A stretch of 20,757 bases of DNA from a virus. The notes under the pieces were generated by a model. That model made no database searches and was not told where the DNA came from. It was given only the letters and a program-made list of their open reading frames with translations. Of this stretch, positions 20,053 through 20,757 are shown piece by piece. How positions within the stretch are numbered: the stretch's first letter is position 1; every line of letters begins with the position of its first letter. The stretch spans positions 1 through 20,757 of the IMG/VR virus record IMGVR_UViG_3300007623_000040. One strand, written 5' to 3'. A program made the translations under genes and the position numbers.

Positions 20053-20437
20053 GTTCTTTCCACCATCTTATTTTTCTGCCGTTTAATACTTCACCTTCAA
20101 AGATACTAATCAACATATCATAGTCCCAGACTTCTGTTGTCTCTAAGTCCCATAACCATTCGGAAAGTAATCTCCAATCCTCGCTAACCATTGGTGGTAC
20201 TGCGTATTCATTCCAACCATCATATCCATCTTTACTGCTATCGCGAATGTCGATACGACCAGCGGCATAGTGTGTATGAACTGTTTCGATTTCGTATGTG
20301 GCACCAATTGGTAGGTCTTTGATTTTAGAAATCATCTCAGACTCAACTGTTTCAGTAATGAAATGAGTTAGTCCACGCTCTCGGAACCAATCCATTGTGA
20401 TAGGACCCATAAAGTTTAAAAAATAACTAACACTCAT
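20039..20437 (-). CDS. Hypothetical protein (132 aa)
   Basis: Unrecognised, 132 residues, acidic and Trp-rich. MDWFRERGLTHFITETVESE (15-34) is followed by a strand-rich middle (ATYEIETVHTHYAAGRIDIR) and a C-terminal half with many Trp/Asp (EDWRLLSEWLWDLETTEVWD). The start at 20437 overlaps the upstream stop in an ATGA arrangement, typical of translational coupling; an internal ATG at residue 15 is possible. There is no membrane segment. It lies just upstream of the recombination unit, and the -35 box of that unit's promoter overlaps its 3' end. Confidence 0.75.
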   Translation of the reverse strand: MSVSYFLNFMGPITMDWFRERGLTHFITETVESEMISKIKDLPIGATYEIETVHTHYAAGRIDIRDSSKDGYDGWNEYAVPPMVSEDWRLLSEWLWDLETTEVWDYDMLISIFEGEVLNGRKIRWWKELDID

Positions 20438-20703
20438 TTTTTGGCTTTATACTCTCTAATCTTTTGTTGCATTTCGCGGTCCATGGCAATATACGCATCT
20501 GAGCACGATTTACAGAAATGTAACCTATCTTCGTGGTCATATCCGTAAGCAATAATAACACGGCAACCGTTACACAATAAAGCGCCATTGCCATTGTTGT
20601 ACTTCACTTCAGCATATTTAGAAGGACCTTCTGTAGGTCCAGTGCAGTTATCGTGGAAACATCCTGCTGTTAATGGTCCACCTTCGCAACATACTTTAGC
20701 CAT
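20434..20703 (-). CDS. Small zinc-ribbon-like protein (89 aa)
   Basis: Two CxxC pairs, C44-x2-C47 and C64-x2-C67, separated by 16 residues form a typical small zinc-ribbon/treble-clef pattern (LLCNGCRVI and HFCKSCSDA). Four more cysteines (C5, C6, C15, C20) stand in the N-terminal 20 residues and could make a second metal site. The C-terminus is a basic helix (REMQQKIREYKAKK). Metal binding is inferred from spacing; a DNA- or RNA-binding role is only possible. GTGGAC is a modest ribosome binding site before the ATG at 20703. The 54 bases beyond contain no promoter I can recognise, so the unit may begin outside the window. Confidence 0.75.
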   Translation of the reverse strand: MAKVCCEGGPLTAGCFHDNCTGPTEGPSKYAEVKYNNGNGALLCNGCRVIIAYGYDHEDRLHFCKSCSDAYIAMDREMQQKIREYKAKK

Positions 20704-20757
20704 TATTGTCCACTTCTTCCCACTTTTTCTTTACGATAGATAGCCGTTGTGTTTATA

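Overview
The window is a densely packed, AT-rich stretch of a T4-like (Tevenvirinae/cyanophage/pelagiphage-type) myovirus genome. Every gene I can support lies on the minus strand, so transcription runs from high to low coordinates. The diagnosis rests on a recognisable T4 core set: family-B DNA polymerase gp43, sliding clamp gp45, clamp-loader subunits gp44 and gp62, the translational repressor RegA, the Mre11/Rad50-like recombination nuclease gp47/gp46, and a DsbA-type late-transcription DNA-binding protein. Accessory genes typical of environmental T4-like phages (Hsp20, a CobS-like AAA+ ATPase, dUTPase) point to a Gram-negative, perhaps aquatic, host. The sequence does not identify the host.

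Layout in order of transcription. (1) 20703-20039: two small genes, one with a zinc-ribbon pattern. (2) 19981-15224: two small genes, then gp47, a U32-peptidase-like Fe-S protein and gp46, with gp47/U32/gp46 joined by one-base overlaps. (3) 15172-14528: a protein with a lysine-rich, histone-H1-like tail. (4) 14466-12037: a large CobT-like protein with an HExxH N-domain, an acidic linker and a VWA domain, closed by a strong terminator. (5) 11941-11157: three small unknown genes. (6) 11080-9863: a CobS/MoxR-type AAA+ ATPase. (7) 9788-6401: gp45, gp44, a thioredoxin-fold protein, gp62, RegA and an acidic-tailed protein. (8) 6339-5093: dUTPase, Hsp20 and a small Hc1/H1-like nucleoid protein, closed by a terminator. 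(9) 4983-1: an unknown gene in the position that gp33 has in T4, DsbA, a possible Sm-like protein, gp43, an unknown small gene, a thermonuclease-like protein, a peroxiredoxin and the start of a small membrane protein.

Eight sigma70-type promoters can be read directly. Seven have an exact TTGACA -35 box and 16-18 base spacers. They sit in short gaps, usually overlapping or abutting the stop of the preceding gene. One, before gp45, has a perfect inverted repeat filling its spacer. One, before dUTPase, also carries two TATAAATA octamers like T4 late promoters. This suggests host RNA polymerase transcribes most of these units as early genes.

Functionally the window is a replication/recombination module (gp43, gp44/62, gp45, gp46/47, dUTPase, RegA) interleaved with redox proteins (peroxiredoxin, thioredoxin-like, U32-like), chromatin-like proteins (two H1-related) and a two-part AAA+/VWA machine (CobS-like and CobT-like). 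The most promising under-described items are that AAA+/VWA pair and the U32-like protein embedded between the two nuclease subunits. There is no gene-free stretch longer than about 120 bases, and I saw no tRNA, rRNA, CRISPR array or insertion sequence.
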